From contig NZ_CP151087.1 of assembly GCF_038396785.1 (NCBI RefSeq), forward strand, positions 3,348,001-3,412,000: a DNA stretch of 64,000 bases. The letters are read 5' to 3'. This DNA comes from Sphingobacterium thalpophilum (lineage in GTDB: Bacteria > Bacteroidota > Bacteroidia > Sphingobacteriales > Sphingobacteriaceae). Below, in pieces: positions 44,932 to 56,060 of this stretch (position 1 is the stretch's first letter; every line of letters begins with the position of its first letter). The translations under genes and the position numbers were made by a program. Below the pieces are notes generated by a model. That model searched no databases. It was not told the origin of the DNA and saw nothing but the letters and a program-made list of their open reading frames with translations.

Positions 44932-45726
44932 CTAAAAGAGTATACTCTGCAACCGTTTCTTAAACGCCTTCTCATCCATATAATCATAGACGGTATCTTT
45001 CAGTTTTTTTATGATCTCTGTTCTGGATTCCGCAACAACTTTTTTCTTTTTGGTCAGCACATTTGAAACTGGCGTATTGGTAATCTCCACCTTTGTGGCA
45101 AACATATTGACATTCATACTTGGGATGGATATCCCCATCACTAAGCCCGGGAGTCCGTGTATAAGTTCAGGACCACCGGAGATGGGTATTTGCCCCGCAA
45201 AGAACGCAACCACATAGACCGAATCTTGAATAATTCCATTGGCTCTCCGACAATCATATCCGGCAATATTGCGGTATTCATCGGTATACTTCCATTTTAC
45301 AGTAGGCAATGAATCTTTCAGCAAGAGCTGATCATCTCCAAAGGGGAGCAATTTTAAGAATTCCTGATTCTGGAAATTAATATAGGTTTTTGAATCGGGA
45401 AGAATAGAATTATAGTAAGTCACATTACGATAATTTGCGGGATAATCTTCCTGCACCGTTTCAAACAGGGTTTCATTATCGTAAAATTTCAAAATATGGT
45501 GGGTCACCACCTCAGCGGGCCCATTTTTCACGGCATTGTCGACCATCAGCTTATCCCAGGTATCTAAATCGGGCTTGCTGAGATAATTACGCTTTAAGAA
45601 ATTCTGCACATGGAACTTCCGTTCATAGGTGACCGTTCCGCTGCTCGGAAAATAAGCATGTTGTGCGTGGGCTGTACCCGCACACAGCAATAATACCCAA
45701 ACCATCAACTTGATATACTTACTCAT
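44932..45726 (-). CDS. GLPGLI family secreted protein
   Basis: The 264-residue protein has a signal peptide (about 1-21, cut after AHA). The family's central motif is GGPELIHGLPGLVMGI, with GLPGLV at 191-196. Conserved IAGYDCRRA lies near 154 and a Lys-rich C-terminus follows. GLPGLI proteins are restricted to Bacteroidota and are commonly encoded beside a carboxypeptidase-regulatory-domain outer-membrane receptor, as here (gap 106 bp, same strand). Their function is unknown. A joint envelope or uptake role is inferred from this recurrent pairing. Confidence 0.9.
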   Translation of the reverse strand: MSKYIKLMVWVLLLCAGTAHAQHAYFPSSGTVTYERKFHVQNFLKRNYLSKPDLDTWDKLMVDNAVKNGPAEVVTHHILKFYDNETLFETVQEDYPANYRNVTYYNSILPDSKTYINFQNQEFLKLLPFGDDQLLLKDSLPTVKWKYTDEYRNIAGYDCRRANGIIQDSVYVVAFFAGQIPISGGPELIHGLPGLVMGISIPSMNVNMFATKVEITNTPVSNVLTKKKKVVAESRTEIIKKLKDTVYDYMDEKAFKKRLQSILF

Positions 45727-45832
45727 TTGGCATCTCCTTTCATCTGTAAATAATTTAATTTTTCCATCGGCCAGATGGAGCTTACCATGATTAAATTCAT
45801 GGAAATCATTGAAAACAAAATCGTTAATTTAA

Positions 45833-48616
45833 TCATGGACGGTTCATTGTTGTAAAATTGTAGATTACTTTTAGCATTCCATACCGGCGCAATACGTCGT
45901 TGCTGGTCTGGATAAATGAAGTTCCATTCTGATAACGATACACTCCATTATTTTTGTTCAAAATATCATTGACAAATACCTGTACCTCCAAGGACTTATC
46001 TTTCAATAATTTCTTGGAAAGATAACCATTCATATTAATGATATTAATGGATTCAAGCGTTTTTGTAGCGGCCTGATAATTCTGGTTTGTCGACAGGGAA
46101 ATTTTAAAGTCTTTTGGTAAATAATAGGTAATCTCCGAGAACGTCCTGAATTTAAAAGTCGTCCGGTTCAACTCAGGCTGCAAATAGGAATTCATCTGCT
46201 CCGCACCAGGACTCATGGAGATGTAAAAATCCATTTTGTTTGCTTTATATCGGCTAAAACCAATACTTGGTGCTACACTCCATGTTTGATTTCTATTGAG
46301 CTTTGGCTCTTCATTGAAGGAGGATAAATAGCTAAACTGGCTGTTATACTGCGCATTCATGCCAAGATTCATTTTTAATCCCCATTTTTTCTTCAATACA
46401 AAACTGTATCCTCCACCACCATACATACGCCAATTGTCTTTATCAATATTGACGTAGGAAATTTGCTGCGTACCTTTATCTAGATCATAGCGTACGCTAT
46501 TGTTGATACTTTTCTTTCCTTGATCTGCACTGACATAAAAATAAATACTCTGGTCCTTTAACTGCTTGTAGTTGTTGAAATTAATTGAATAGGAGTTGTT
46601 AAAGCCCGCTTCCAGATCTGGATTGTCCAAATACTCGACGAGTGGCTGGGCATTTTGTTTCAACGGCTCTATTTGCGTCAACGATGGCTGGCTCGTGCGG
46701 CCGCTGTATCGGAAGCTCACATTTTTGCTTTTCGAGATTTTGTAGTTGACGGAAAGGACTGGAGCAACAGAAGTCTGGTTCCGCTGTAGTATTGTATTCA
46801 GGTTGTTATAGGTTCTCTTGACCTGCTCAAAATCAACCCGATTACTCAAATTTACAGTTAATGTGTTGGACTTGTAGTTCAAGGAGGCGTTGACACCATT
46901 TTTTAAACTGTTAAAATCAAAATCGTTGAGCAGGTCTTGGTCCAATACCGTATATTTTCCTGTAACCGGATCTCTATCAAATGACTGATTGAGTGTCTCC
47001 GATTTATTTTGATTGAATGCATAACCTATTGCAGCAGTCAACCTTTTAGACAAAGGCTCCGAATAGGTTACTGAAGCACCATACGTATTGTTGGCCAACT
47101 TATCATTTTTATATTGATCGATCAAGGTTGTATCTCCGGAACTTTGGAAGAAATTTTCCGAAAAATACTGTGTCTTGTTACGATTTTGATCTGTATTCGC
47201 ATTGACATTGAAAGTAATGGAGCGGCGGTCCTTTTTAAAACGACGTGTAAGCATCGCATTGACATTAAACTTATCCTGATCGTTATTTAAATCTGTCTTG
47301 GACGAAGTCCGTGTAATCAATGTGCCATCCAATTTACGCTGGTCTGCTTCGGAATTGGATAAATTGTCGCGGCTAGATTTGGTAAAGCCCATAGTGACAG
47401 TCAAGTCTGCGAGCGAATCAAGCTTATAGTCATACCTTAAATTCGCGATATTGGCCTGTGTTTCGGTTTCAGATGCTGTCACATTATTATCGACCTGCGC
47501 ACGTTCAGGAAGATTGTTCTGCGCATTATAGGTACTTGTATTATTGACATTGATCTGATTCCGTTTGAAGTTGACATTGATCTTATGCTTATCATCTTTG
47601 GATTTGTCGGAATAGCTAGCCCCCATATTTATTGCTTTGGGCACGCCGCCACCATAGTATTTACCATCCCATCCCCCATCAGAACCATCACCACCGGAAA
47701 TCATAATGCCACCACCGTCCATCATCTGCACATTGCTACTTCCGCCCACACCATATTTTTGGCTATCTTCAAATCCTAATCCGACCATTCCATCATTGGC
47801 GAGAATGCCATAAGCTGCAATTTTCTGCGATCCCTTAAACTTATTGAGCATGACTTTTCCGCCATAATATTTATCTGTGCCAGCTCCCGCAACAGCCTGG
47901 CCGAACATTCCTTTTTTCTTGTCTTCTTTGAGCTTAATATCAATTGTCTGCGTTCGTTCGCCATCATCTACTCCTGTACGTACGGCAAGATCCGATTTCT
48001 TTTCATAGACCTGTACTTTGCTGACCATATCTGACCGAATATTCTTAGTGATTAGCGTTGGGTCATCGCCAAAAAACTCTTCACCATCAAGCAACACCTT
48101 TTTCACTTCCTTCCCCTGCGCGATGATCTTGCCTGATCCATCCATTGTAATACCCGGTAATACCTTTAGCAGGTCTTCCACTTTAGCATCCTTCTCTACT
48201 TTAAAACTACCTGCATCATATTCTATCGTATCGCCTTTGATCACCACCGGAATTTTACCATTTACCTGAACCTCTTCCAGCAGTAGAGCTGCCTTGGATA
48301 GCTTTACAATACCGATATCTAAGTCTTGGGCAGCCACATGGATATCCTTTACCAAGTCAGCATACTGTGGATAGGAAACCACCATTTTATAGGTACCGGT
48401 GTCGAGATTGGCAATTTGGAATGTTCCATTTTCTTTCGTCCGACCGAATTTAACCAAAATCGAATCTTTGGGGCTGAGCAGCGCGATTGAAGCTTGATGT
48501 AGTTTTGCAAGATCTTTGATATCTGCCACCGATCCCACAAGTTTATGTTGTGCATAGGACTTGGAACTCAGGACGGATAATAAAAGAAACAAAACTAGGG
48601 AATAGGTTAGTTTCAT
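45833..48616 (-). CDS. Outer-membrane beta-barrel protein with carboxypeptidase-regulatory-like domain (TonB-receptor type)
   Basis: The 927-residue protein has a signal peptide (1-22), a CarboxypepD_reg-like domain (about 25-110, KENGTFQIANLDTGTYKMVV), and a plug-like domain with VEDLLKVLPGITMDGSGKI, VLLDGEEFFGDDPTLITKNI and VQVYEKKSD (about 145-210). The barrel has many alternating aromatic strands and ends in KVIYNFTT. A Gly/Asp/Met-rich loop is near 290-320. It belongs to the outer-membrane beta-barrel family related to TonB receptors, distinct from SusC. It lies just upstream of the GLPGLI gene and is probably co-expressed. Ligand unknown. Confidence 0.9.
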   Translation of the reverse strand: MKLTYSLVLFLLLSVLSSKSYAQHKLVGSVADIKDLAKLHQASIALLSPKDSILVKFGRTKENGTFQIANLDTGTYKMVVSYPQYADLVKDIHVAAQDLDIGIVKLSKAALLLEEVQVNGKIPVVIKGDTIEYDAGSFKVEKDAKVEDLLKVLPGITMDGSGKIIAQGKEVKKVLLDGEEFFGDDPTLITKNIRSDMVSKVQVYEKKSDLAVRTGVDDGERTQTIDIKLKEDKKKGMFGQAVAGAGTDKYYGGKVMLNKFKGSQKIAAYGILANDGMVGLGFEDSQKYGVGGSSNVQMMDGGGIMISGGDGSDGGWDGKYYGGGVPKAINMGASYSDKSKDDKHKINVNFKRNQINVNNTSTYNAQNNLPERAQVDNNVTASETETQANIANLRYDYKLDSLADLTVTMGFTKSSRDNLSNSEADQRKLDGTLITRTSSKTDLNNDQDKFNVNAMLTRRFKKDRRSITFNVNANTDQNRNKTQYFSENFFQSSGDTTLIDQYKNDKLANNTYGASVTYSEPLSKRLTAAIGYAFNQNKSETLNQSFDRDPVTGKYTVLDQDLLNDFDFNSLKNGVNASLNYKSNTLTVNLSNRVDFEQVKRTYNNLNTILQRNQTSVAPVLSVNYKISKSKNVSFRYSGRTSQPSLTQIEPLKQNAQPLVEYLDNPDLEAGFNNSYSINFNNYKQLKDQSIYFYVSADQGKKSINNSVRYDLDKGTQQISYVNIDKDNWRMYGGGGYSFVLKKKWGLKMNLGMNAQYNSQFSYLSSFNEEPKLNRNQTWSVAPSIGFSRYKANKMDFYISMSPGAEQMNSYLQPELNRTTFKFRTFSEITYYLPKDFKISLSTNQNYQAATKTLESINIINMNGYLSKKLLKDKSLEVQVFVNDILNKNNGVYRYQNGTSFIQTSNDVLRRYGMLKVIYNFTTMNRP

Positions 48617-48769
48617 AAAATTTCGTTTATATATTGTCGAGGTAAATATATAAATGTTGCTACGGAAAATTCGTAAAATAATGTTAAATAATTATATAAT
48701 TAATAAATTAAGCTTACACCCCTCAAACAAAATACGGTAATTCACTTTATACCAATAACTTTACCGCAT

Positions 48770-48802
48770 AAAAAAAGAGGCGTAACTTATTTGTTACGCC
48801 TC
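48770..48802 (-). terminator. Terminator of the Rrf2-family regulator gene
   Basis: A perfect 10-bp stem (GAGGCGTAAC at 48777-48786, GTTACGCCTC at 48793-48802) is followed on the minus strand by six T (48771-48776). It lies 33 bp after the stop. Confidence 0.9.
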
Positions 48803-48834
48803 CAATCTAAATAGAAAAATATATTTTATTTCCT

Positions 48835-49275
48835 TTAATCTACATTTAGGTTCAATTCTTTTTCCTTATTGATTAAATGGGCAATACTTGTATCATTTAA
48901 AATCTGCAACATGGCATTTCTCACCTCGACAAAAGTATCGCGTATGCCACAGGCATGCTCTTGTGTGCACTCTTCGCAGGAGCGGTAGAAGTTCAAGCTC
49001 ACGCAGGGTAGCAAGGCTATGGGGCCATCAATTAGGCGCATCACCTGCGATAAAAAAACATCTTCGGGAGCCTTATTGAGGCTATAACCACCTCCAGCAC
49101 CTTTTTTGCTATACAGAATTCCGGCATTTCGCATTTCAAGTAGAATTTGTTCCAAGAATTTTTTTGGAATATTCTCCTCCTGCGCAATCTTCACGATTTG
49201 CATCGGCTCATTACCGTAATTACGACCAAGCACCATCAGTGCCTTTATTGCATATTTTGTCTTTTTGGACAGCAT
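48835..49275 (-). CDS. Rrf2-family transcriptional regulator with likely Fe-S ligands
   Basis: The 146-residue protein starts MLSKKTKYAIKALMVLGR. The winged-helix DNA-binding region is near 25-68 (IAQEENIPKKFLEQILLEMR, then GAGGGYSL). A cysteine cluster (Cys91, Cys100, Cys103, Cys109 in PCVSLNFYRSCEECTQEHAC) resembles the three-Cys [2Fe-2S] site of IscR. It is therefore a plausible iron-sulphur or redox sensor. Targets are not evident. No isc/suf genes are in the window. A TAAATTTG -7 box lies upstream. Confidence 0.92.
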   Translation of the reverse strand: MLSKKTKYAIKALMVLGRNYGNEPMQIVKIAQEENIPKKFLEQILLEMRNAGILYSKKGAGGGYSLNKAPEDVFLSQVMRLIDGPIALLPCVSLNFYRSCEECTQEHACGIRDTFVEVRNAMLQILNDTSIAHLINKEKELNLNVD

Positions 49276-49300
49276 AATTTGTTAACCCCCTGTTGAATTG

Positions 49301-49308
49301 CAAATTTA
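49301..49308 (-). promoter_or_regulatory. -7 box TAAATTTG upstream of the Rrf2 gene
   Basis: An exact TAnnTTTG match on the minus strand 25 bp before the ATG at 49275. No good -33 TTG was found at the right distance. Confidence 0.45.
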
Positions 49309-49366
49309 CGTTTTTTATTCAATAGAATAAAACCTTCATGATTTCACGCATGCAGCAACAGTTTCC

Positions 49367-51010
49367 TTATTGCCCCAATACCGCCGTGATCGGTTTTCCG
49401 ATGCTACCATTGGGCTCTGTAATGTGCAAGAGCGAAGAAATTGTCGGTGCAATATCCACAATATGTACTTCTGTATTAGATACACCCGGTTTAATTCCCC
49501 AACCCATAAATACCAAAGGAATATGGGAGTCATAGCCAGACCAGGTACCATGTGTTGTCCCGGTCGAGCGCGGCGTGCCGTCATACCATTGTGGCTCACA
49601 AACGATCTGAATAGCACCACTACGTTTAAAGTTGTAACCGTTGATCATTTTTTCGCGAATAGGCGCCGGGATCATCAGACTTTCCCCTTTTTCCATATCA
49701 GCAACATACGCGACACCTTCTGTATGGCGAAGTTCACGAATGATGGTCTCTTTTATTTTATCACGATCCAAGTTCAACGAATCAATCAATTGATTATTTA
49801 AGTGCACCTGGTAGTTCATCATGCTTTTAACAAGCTTCTCTTGTCCAAATTTCTCTTTAAGGGTTTTGTTAAGTCCTGTGATAATCTGACGGGAATAGAA
49901 ATAACCACCGTTTCCTTTCATATCCATAAAGAAACGAGAGTTATAAGAAGCGCCATGATCTGCTGTCAGGAAGAACGTGTAGTTACCCTTGCCCACGGTC
50001 TTATCGAGGTAGTTGAAGAAATCGGCAAGCTGTTTATCGAGCTGCAGATAGATATCTTCAATCTCCACTGCTGTCAATGAGTAACGGTGTCCAACGTAGT
50101 CTGTTGCAGAAAGGCTCACACAAAGGAAGTCGGTATTTTTAGTTGGGTTATTTCCCATCTGCTCATTTTTGATTGCTTCCATTGCCAGGTCCAACGTAAA
50201 CTGATTTCCCATTGGTGTGGTTTTGATCAGCTCATAGCCTTCGTCTTTCATTAGCTTAGAAGTTGCGCGCGGCAAAGTCGGTTTTTCTTCGCCAGGGTAT
50301 TTACCTTCGTAAATATTATCATCTGCAATGCTGTTGGCAGCATAGGTACTAATATCATACATGGGCTTCCAGTCGCCTTTCAGGTATTTCTCAGCCAATT
50401 TTTTCTTGTTGAAGTCTACCACCCATTTTGGCAGATTATCCATGTAGAAATTAGAGGTGATCCAATCGCCTGATTTAGCTTCGAACCAATACGCTGCATC
50501 GGCAAAATGCCCCGCCGGTAGAATACCGCCGCGGTCTTTGATCGCGATACCGATCACTTTGGATTTAAAGTTAGAAGCGAGCTTCAATTGGTCCGTTACG
50601 GTCGATGCAAGTAAATTACGTGGAGACTGCTGTCCCTCCTTGGCTGTAGTACCTACACCAACGACATTATCGTCCTGCGTACAGTACATATTTTTACCCG
50701 TCTGTTCTTCAATCCAGTCATTGCCCGCAATACCATGTATGGAAGGAACGGATCCTGTATAGACCGAACTGTGTCCAATAGCGGTGTATGTGGGAATATA
50801 ATTAATCAATGTATTTTCACAGGAGAATCCTTCTTTCAAAAGTCGTTTGAAACCATCATTTCCATATCGATCTGCAAAACGATATAAATAATCCCAACGC
50901 ATTTGATCCACCATCAGGCCGACAACCAATTTTGGTCTTTCCGGTTGCTGCGCCATGGACGAAAGCGCCGCTATTCCAAGGACGACACTTAAAAAAAATC
51001 TTTTAATCAT
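49367..51010 (-). CDS. PafA-like alkaline phosphatase family protein
   Basis: The 547-residue protein has a signal peptide (about 1-20) and an alkaline-phosphatase-superfamily domain. The metal ligand is Asp35 (LMVDQMRWDY), the Thr nucleophile is Thr76 (NYIPTYTAIGHSSVYTG), Asn97 lies in GIAGNDW, and the KDR segment at 158-160 gives Lys158 and Arg160. These spacings match the Asp/Thr/Asn/Lys/Arg active site of the calcium-activated, phosphate-irrepressible monoesterase PafA. TADHGASYNSRF and GTTHGTW carry further metal ligands. It would release phosphate from monoesters in the periplasm. Monocistronic, 356 bp from the end of uvrA-side genes only by 140 bp gap. Confidence 0.9.
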   Translation of the reverse strand: MIKRFFLSVVLGIAALSSMAQQPERPKLVVGLMVDQMRWDYLYRFADRYGNDGFKRLLKEGFSCENTLINYIPTYTAIGHSSVYTGSVPSIHGIAGNDWIEEQTGKNMYCTQDDNVVGVGTTAKEGQQSPRNLLASTVTDQLKLASNFKSKVIGIAIKDRGGILPAGHFADAAYWFEAKSGDWITSNFYMDNLPKWVVDFNKKKLAEKYLKGDWKPMYDISTYAANSIADDNIYEGKYPGEEKPTLPRATSKLMKDEGYELIKTTPMGNQFTLDLAMEAIKNEQMGNNPTKNTDFLCVSLSATDYVGHRYSLTAVEIEDIYLQLDKQLADFFNYLDKTVGKGNYTFFLTADHGASYNSRFFMDMKGNGGYFYSRQIITGLNKTLKEKFGQEKLVKSMMNYQVHLNNQLIDSLNLDRDKIKETIIRELRHTEGVAYVADMEKGESLMIPAPIREKMINGYNFKRSGAIQIVCEPQWYDGTPRSTGTTHGTWSGYDSHIPLVFMGWGIKPGVSNTEVHIVDIAPTISSLLHITEPNGSIGKPITAVLGQ

Positions 51011-51150
51011 AATCGTATTAAGTATTGAAATATTAGTTTTTTATTTACTGTATAGTATTCTATCAGACCTTAACAAAAGGAACAATAAACGGAACTTATT
51101 GGCAGCTCCGTTGCCCTGAGACAGATTACTTCACTTCGCTAAAGTAGGAT

Positions 51151-53952
51151 TTAATCTTTTAAATGTGTCTTTAAAAATTGACCTGTATAAGAATCTTTAC
51201 AATGAATAAGTTCTTCAGGAAGTCCCGCAAAGACGAGCTTTCCACCTTTATTGCCGCCCTCAGGACCAATATCGATGACCCAATCTGCCGATTTGATCAT
51301 ATCCATATTGTGCTCGATCACTAATATACTGTTCCCTAAGGCAATCAGTGCATCAAATGATTTCAGTAGCTTTTTAATATCCTGAAAGTGTAAGCCTGTT
51401 GTTGGCTCATCAAAGATAAAAAGTGTCTTCTTGCTATTATTTCCCTTAATGAGGAAGGAGGCGAGTTTAATCCGCTGTGCTTCACCGCCAGACAATGTAC
51501 TTGACGATTGCCCGAGCTTAACGTAGCCTAGTCCAACGTCCTGTAAAGGCTGCAATTTCGCTAATATTTTAGGCTGGTCTGCAAAGAATACGATCGCTTC
51601 ATCAACACTCAGCTCGAGGACATCTGCTACCGACTTGTTCTTATAGTGTACATCAAGCACAAACTGTTTAAATCGCTTGCCCCCACAGGCCTCACATGGC
51701 AAAACGATATCGGCCATAAATTGCATTTCAATTTTAACTTCACCTTCACCCTGACAGACATCACAACGTCCACCTTCAACATTAAATGAAAATGCCGCAG
51801 GTTTCAGTCCAGCAGCTTTGGCTGCTGCCTGGTTGGCATATAAGGCCCTGATTTCATCCCAGGCTTTCACGTAAGTCACCGGGTTGGATCGCGAAGAACG
51901 ACCGATCGGGTTTTGATCGACCATTTCAACTTGTTCTATATGGGTAATATCCCCCTCGATCGCATCATAGACCCCAGTCTGTTCACCAGAGTAATTGCCT
52001 ATCGACTTCTGCAATGCTGGGTAAAGGATACGTTTGACCAAGGAGGTCTTACCTGACCCTGAAACACCTGTCACCACAGTAAACGTATTCAATGGAAATT
52101 GTACATCAATCCCTTTGAGGTTATTCTCATGCGCTCCTTTAATGGTCACACTATTGGACCATGAGCGGCGTTTTTGGGGTACCTCAATCTGGCTTTTACC
52201 ACTGAGGTATTGCCCCGTAAGGCTCTTTGTATCTTTCAGAATCTGCTGATATGTACCTGCGAAGACCATTTCGCCGCCATTGATCCCGGCTTCCGGTCCG
52301 ATATCGATCAGGTAATCAGCCGCCTCCATCATCTCCTGCTCATGCTCGACCACCACAACCGTATTACCAACATCGCGCAGGGATTTCAGCACAGAAATCA
52401 GACGCTGTGTATCACGTGGATGAAGTCCAATACTTGGCTCGTCCAACACATAAATAGATCCTACGAGTGAACTTCCTAATGAAGTTGCCAGATTGATCCG
52501 CTGTGATTCCCCTCCAGAAAGGGTATTCGATAGCCGGTTCAAGGTCAGGTAACTTAATCCAACATCGCACAAAAATTGCAATCTATTATTAATTTCAGCA
52601 AGAAGTCTTTTGGCAATGACCAGTTCATTACCCACCAGCGGTAGGGTTTTAAAAAACTCCAAGGCTTCTTCAAGTGGCATCAATACGATATCGGTGATAG
52701 ACTTGCCCCCTACTTTCACGTAGGTAGCATCTTTTCGCAATCGGGTACCGCGGCAATCCGGGCAATCTGTCTTCCCACGGTAGCGCGATAACATCACACG
52801 ATATTGAATTTTATAGGTTTGGGCTTCAAGTTCTTCGAAGAACTGGGTAAGGCCTTCAAAATATTGATTTCCCGTCCACAGTAGCTCTTTCTGCGCCGCA
52901 GTCAGGTCCATGTATGCACGATGTATCGGAAAATCAAATTTCAGTGAACTTTTGACAAGTCTCTGTAGCCACTCGCCCATTTTCTCTCCTCGCCAAGGTG
53001 CAATCGCGCCATCGTAAACCGATCGGCTCTTGTCTGGAATAACAAGATCAGGGTCAATACCAATGATCTTTCCATAGCCTTCACATCGACGACAGGCACC
53101 ATAGGGGTTATTAAAACTGAAGAAATTTGGTGTAGGTTCTTCAAATGTTATTCCATCAAGTTCAAATTTATGGGAGAAATGATGTCTTTGACCATTTTCT
53201 TCCATATAGAGCTCACCCTTACCTTCGAAAAAACCTGTTTGGACAGAGTCAGAAAGTCGATTGACGGTATCATCGTCCTGTTCAATACGGACCCGGTCGA
53301 CGACAATAAGCACTTCACCATCCTGAAGGTCTTTATTGGCGACGGCCTTATCATCGATAATAGCTTCGATTTTCTGCATGCTATCCCCAAAGACGACACG
53401 CACAAAACCTTTCTGTAACAGGAGCGACAGTTCTTCCTTAAGTTTACGTCCATGAGCAGGAATAAGTGGCGCGAGAAGTGTCACCGTTGTCCCCTCTCCC
53501 AAATTCAAGGCAAAATCCACCACTGAACTCACACTGTCTTTGGTCACCTCGCGACCTGATATAGGAGAAATTGTCTTGCCGATCCGGGCATACAACAATT
53601 TCAGATAATCATAGATCTCAGTGGATGTCCCCACCGTCGAACGGGGGTTGGACGTAATGACACGTTGCTCAATGGCAATTGCAGGGGCGATACCTTTGAT
53701 GTAATCCACCTCCGGTTTATTCATCCGTCCCATAAATTGTCTTGCGTACGAAGAAAGACTTTCGACATAACGTCGCTGTCCTTCGGCATAGAGCGTATCA
53801 AAAGCTAAGGAGGATTTTCCTGAGCCCGACATTCCAGTGATAACAACTAATTTATTTTTAGGGATATCAACGTCAATATTCTTTAAGTTATTAACTCTTG
53901 CGCCCTTTATCTGAATATATTCTTTTGGAGTGTGCTCCACCTGTTTACTCAT
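51151..53952 (-). CDS. uvrA: Excinuclease ABC subunit A
   Basis: From the ATG at 53952 (933 residues) the protein matches UvrA throughout. It has Walker [10 protein letters not shown] (40-48), a first zinc finger region (CRRCEGYG and CPDCRGTR), the ABC signature LSGGESQRI, a second Walker [10 protein letters not shown], a second zinc motif [16 protein letters not shown], and a second signature LSGGEAQRI. It finds bulky DNA lesions with UvrB in nucleotide excision repair. A frame extending to 53973 adds seven unlikely residues and would start inside the -7 box, so 53952 is preferred. uvrB and uvrC are not in the window. Confidence 0.97.
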   Translation of the reverse strand: MSKQVEHTPKEYIQIKGARVNNLKNIDVDIPKNKLVVITGMSGSGKSSLAFDTLYAEGQRRYVESLSSYARQFMGRMNKPEVDYIKGIAPAIAIEQRVITSNPRSTVGTSTEIYDYLKLLYARIGKTISPISGREVTKDSVSSVVDFALNLGEGTTVTLLAPLIPAHGRKLKEELSLLLQKGFVRVVFGDSMQKIEAIIDDKAVANKDLQDGEVLIVVDRVRIEQDDDTVNRLSDSVQTGFFEGKGELYMEENGQRHHFSHKFELDGITFEEPTPNFFSFNNPYGACRRCEGYGKIIGIDPDLVIPDKSRSVYDGAIAPWRGEKMGEWLQRLVKSSLKFDFPIHRAYMDLTAAQKELLWTGNQYFEGLTQFFEELEAQTYKIQYRVMLSRYRGKTDCPDCRGTRLRKDATYVKVGGKSITDIVLMPLEEALEFFKTLPLVGNELVIAKRLLAEINNRLQFLCDVGLSYLTLNRLSNTLSGGESQRINLATSLGSSLVGSIYVLDEPSIGLHPRDTQRLISVLKSLRDVGNTVVVVEHEQEMMEAADYLIDIGPEAGINGGEMVFAGTYQQILKDTKSLTGQYLSGKSQIEVPQKRRSWSNSVTIKGAHENNLKGIDVQFPLNTFTVVTGVSGSGKTSLVKRILYPALQKSIGNYSGEQTGVYDAIEGDITHIEQVEMVDQNPIGRSSRSNPVTYVKAWDEIRALYANQAAAKAAGLKPAAFSFNVEGGRCDVCQGEGEVKIEMQFMADIVLPCEACGGKRFKQFVLDVHYKNKSVADVLELSVDEAIVFFADQPKILAKLQPLQDVGLGYVKLGQSSSTLSGGEAQRIKLASFLIKGNNSKKTLFIFDEPTTGLHFQDIKKLLKSFDALIALGNSILVIEHNMDMIKSADWVIDIGPEGGNKGGKLVFAGLPEELIHCKDSYTGQFLKTHLKD

Positions 53953-53970
53953 AATAATCCTTATCTCACA

Positions 53971-53978
53971 CAAAGTTA
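53971..53978 (-). promoter_or_regulatory. uvrA: -7 box TAACTTTG upstream of uvrA
   Basis: An exact TAnnTTTG match on the minus strand, 18 bp before the ATG at 53952, giving a leader of about 12 nt. The -33 region is weak. Confidence 0.5.
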
Positions 53979-54118
53979 CGTATTCTTGGCTGATTATATT
54001 CCTTTGAATTAAAAAGCAATTCGGTTTTCTGCCGGATGATACTTACTGTACCGGGGAGGAAAGAACAAAAAAACGTGATATCTCCCTAAGGCACTGCCAA
54101 GGGGAGGATTTAAATCAT

Positions 54119-54154
54119 CAAAAAAAGCCCTCGAACAATGTTCGGGGGCTTTTC
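54119..54154 (-). terminator. Terminator of typA
   Basis: A 14-bp stem with one mismatch (54123-54136 and 54140-54153), core AAAAGCCC/GGGCTTTT, is followed on the minus strand by T residues. It lies 23 bp after the typA stop. Confidence 0.85.
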
Positions 54155-54176
54155 TTTTATCGCGTTTCGCTATTGA

Positions 54177-55982
54177 CTATTGGAATTTCTTTGCGTTAAC
54201 TTTACGCTCGTTTTCAGTCAAATAGATTTTACGTAGACGCATTGATTGTGGTGTCACCTCAATATACTCGTCAGCTTGAATATACTCCATACATTCTTCC
54301 AACGAGAATTTGATTGCCGGTGCAATGCGTGTGTTATCATCAGAACCAGAAGCACGCATATTTGTCAACTGTTTTCCTTTAGTAACATTGATCGTTAAAT
54401 CATTATCACGGATGTGTTCACCTAAAATTTGTCCTTCGTATACATCCACACCTGGATCTACGAAGAAACGACCACGGTCTTGTAATTTATCAATGGAGTA
54501 CGCAGTTGTTGAACCCGTATCCAAAGAGATCAATACACCTGCCAAACGACCAGGAATTGTACCTTTCCAAGGCTCGTAACCTTTCAAACGGTGTGCCATA
54601 ACAGCTTCACCCGCTGTTGCTGTCAACACGTTGTTACGTAAACCGATAATACCACGAGAAGGGATAGAGAACTCAAGATGTTGCATATCTCCTCTAGCTT
54701 CCATAATCAACAACTCACCTTTACGTTGTGTAACCAACTCAATTACTTTTCCTGAGACATCAGAAGGTACATCAACAACAAGCTCTTCGATTGGCTCACA
54801 TTTTTGACCATCGATTTCTTTGATGATAACTTGTGGCTGGCCTACTTGCAATTCATAACCTTCACGACGCATTGTTTCGATCAATACCGACAAGTGAAGG
54901 ATACCACGTCCGTATACCAACCAAGCATCTGGAGACTCTGTAGGAACGACACGTAGTGCTAAGTTTTTCTCCAACTCTTTTTGTAAACGATCGTAGATGT
55001 TACGTGATGTTACCAATTTACCTTCTTTACCGAAGAAAGGAGAGTTATTGATCGTGAACAACATGTTCATTGTTGGTTCATCAATGCTGATAACTTCCAA
55101 TTGCTCTGGATTTTCGAAATCTGCGATTGTATCACCGATATCGAAACCTTCGATACCTACTACAGCACAGATATCACCGGCACTTACTTCAGGCACTTTG
55201 ATGCGGCCAAGGCCTTCAAATACCTGTAGTTCTTTTACACGTGATTTTACAACTTTTCCGTCGCGTTTCACCAAAGAAACAGGTTGGTTTTCTTTGATTG
55301 TACCACGCGCAACACGACCGATAGCGATACGTCCAACGAAAGTTGAGTAATCCAACGATGTTACCTGCATTTGTAAAGTACCTTCAGATACTTCTGGTGC
55401 AGGGATATATTTGATGATAGCTTCCAATAAGTCGGTGAAGTCTTCAGTACGATTTTTCCAATCGGTAGACATCCATCCTTGTTTTGAAGAACCGTACAAT
55501 ACTGGGAAGTCCAATTGTTCTTCAGTAGCTCCTAAGTTGAAGAATAAGTCAAAAACATGTTCGTACACTTCATCAGGGCGACAGTTTTCTTTATCGACTT
55601 TATTGACAACAACGATAGGTTTGATACCTAAACCTAGCGCTTTACCTGTAACGAAACGTGTTTGAGGCATTGGGCCTTCAAAAGCATCTACCAATAGTAC
55701 TACACCATCGGCCATCTTCAATACACGTTCAACCTCACCACCGAAATCGGCGTGACCTGGTGTATCGATGATGTTGATTTTAACACCTTTATATGTTACT
55801 GATACGTTCTTAGATACAATAGTGATCCCGCGTTCACGCTCTAAATCATTATTGTCTAGGATTAATTCACCAGCATTTTCATTTTCTCTGAATTGATTGG
55901 TAAAATATAAAATTTTGTCTACAAGCGTAGTTTTACCGTGGTCGACGTGAGCGATGATCGCAATGTTTCTAATGTTTTGCAT
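54177..55982 (-). CDS. typA: Ribosome-associated GTPase TypA/BipA
   Basis: The 601-residue translational GTPase has G1 [13 protein letters not shown], the switch region [14 protein letters not shown]3 [15 protein letters not shown], and G4 [18 protein letters not shown]-like domains II, III and V follow, and the BipA-specific C-terminal domain ends [17 protein letters not shown]. TypA binds the ribosome and helps assembly and growth under stress and cold. Monocistronic, with its own terminator and -7 box. Confidence 0.97.
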   Translation of the reverse strand: MQNIRNIAIIAHVDHGKTTLVDKILYFTNQFRENENAGELILDNNDLERERGITIVSKNVSVTYKGVKINIIDTPGHADFGGEVERVLKMADGVVLLVDAFEGPMPQTRFVTGKALGLGIKPIVVVNKVDKENCRPDEVYEHVFDLFFNLGATEEQLDFPVLYGSSKQGWMSTDWKNRTEDFTDLLEAIIKYIPAPEVSEGTLQMQVTSLDYSTFVGRIAIGRVARGTIKENQPVSLVKRDGKVVKSRVKELQVFEGLGRIKVPEVSAGDICAVVGIEGFDIGDTIADFENPEQLEVISIDEPTMNMLFTINNSPFFGKEGKLVTSRNIYDRLQKELEKNLALRVVPTESPDAWLVYGRGILHLSVLIETMRREGYELQVGQPQVIIKEIDGQKCEPIEELVVDVPSDVSGKVIELVTQRKGELLIMEARGDMQHLEFSIPSRGIIGLRNNVLTATAGEAVMAHRLKGYEPWKGTIPGRLAGVLISLDTGSTTAYSIDKLQDRGRFFVDPGVDVYEGQILGEHIRDNDLTINVTKGKQLTNMRASGSDDNTRIAPAIKFSLEECMEYIQADEYIEVTPQSMRLRKIYLTENERKVNAKKFQ

Positions 55983-56011
55983 TGAGCAAGAATATTTTTA
56001 TAAAATTTTAG

Positions 56012-56036
56012 GGTGCAAAGATAAACATTTTGCACC
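56012..56036. promoter_or_regulatory. typA: -7 box of typA inside an inverted repeat
   Basis: GGTGCAAA (56012-56019) and TTTGCACC (56029-56036) are perfect arms. The minus-strand box TATCTTTG (56016-56023) lies in this repeat, about 34 bp before the typA ATG. The repeat is also 25 bp downstream of the kbl stop and may double as a weak kbl terminator. Confidence 0.45.
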
Positions 56037-56060
56037 ATAAAATTTATAACTATGTGTATT

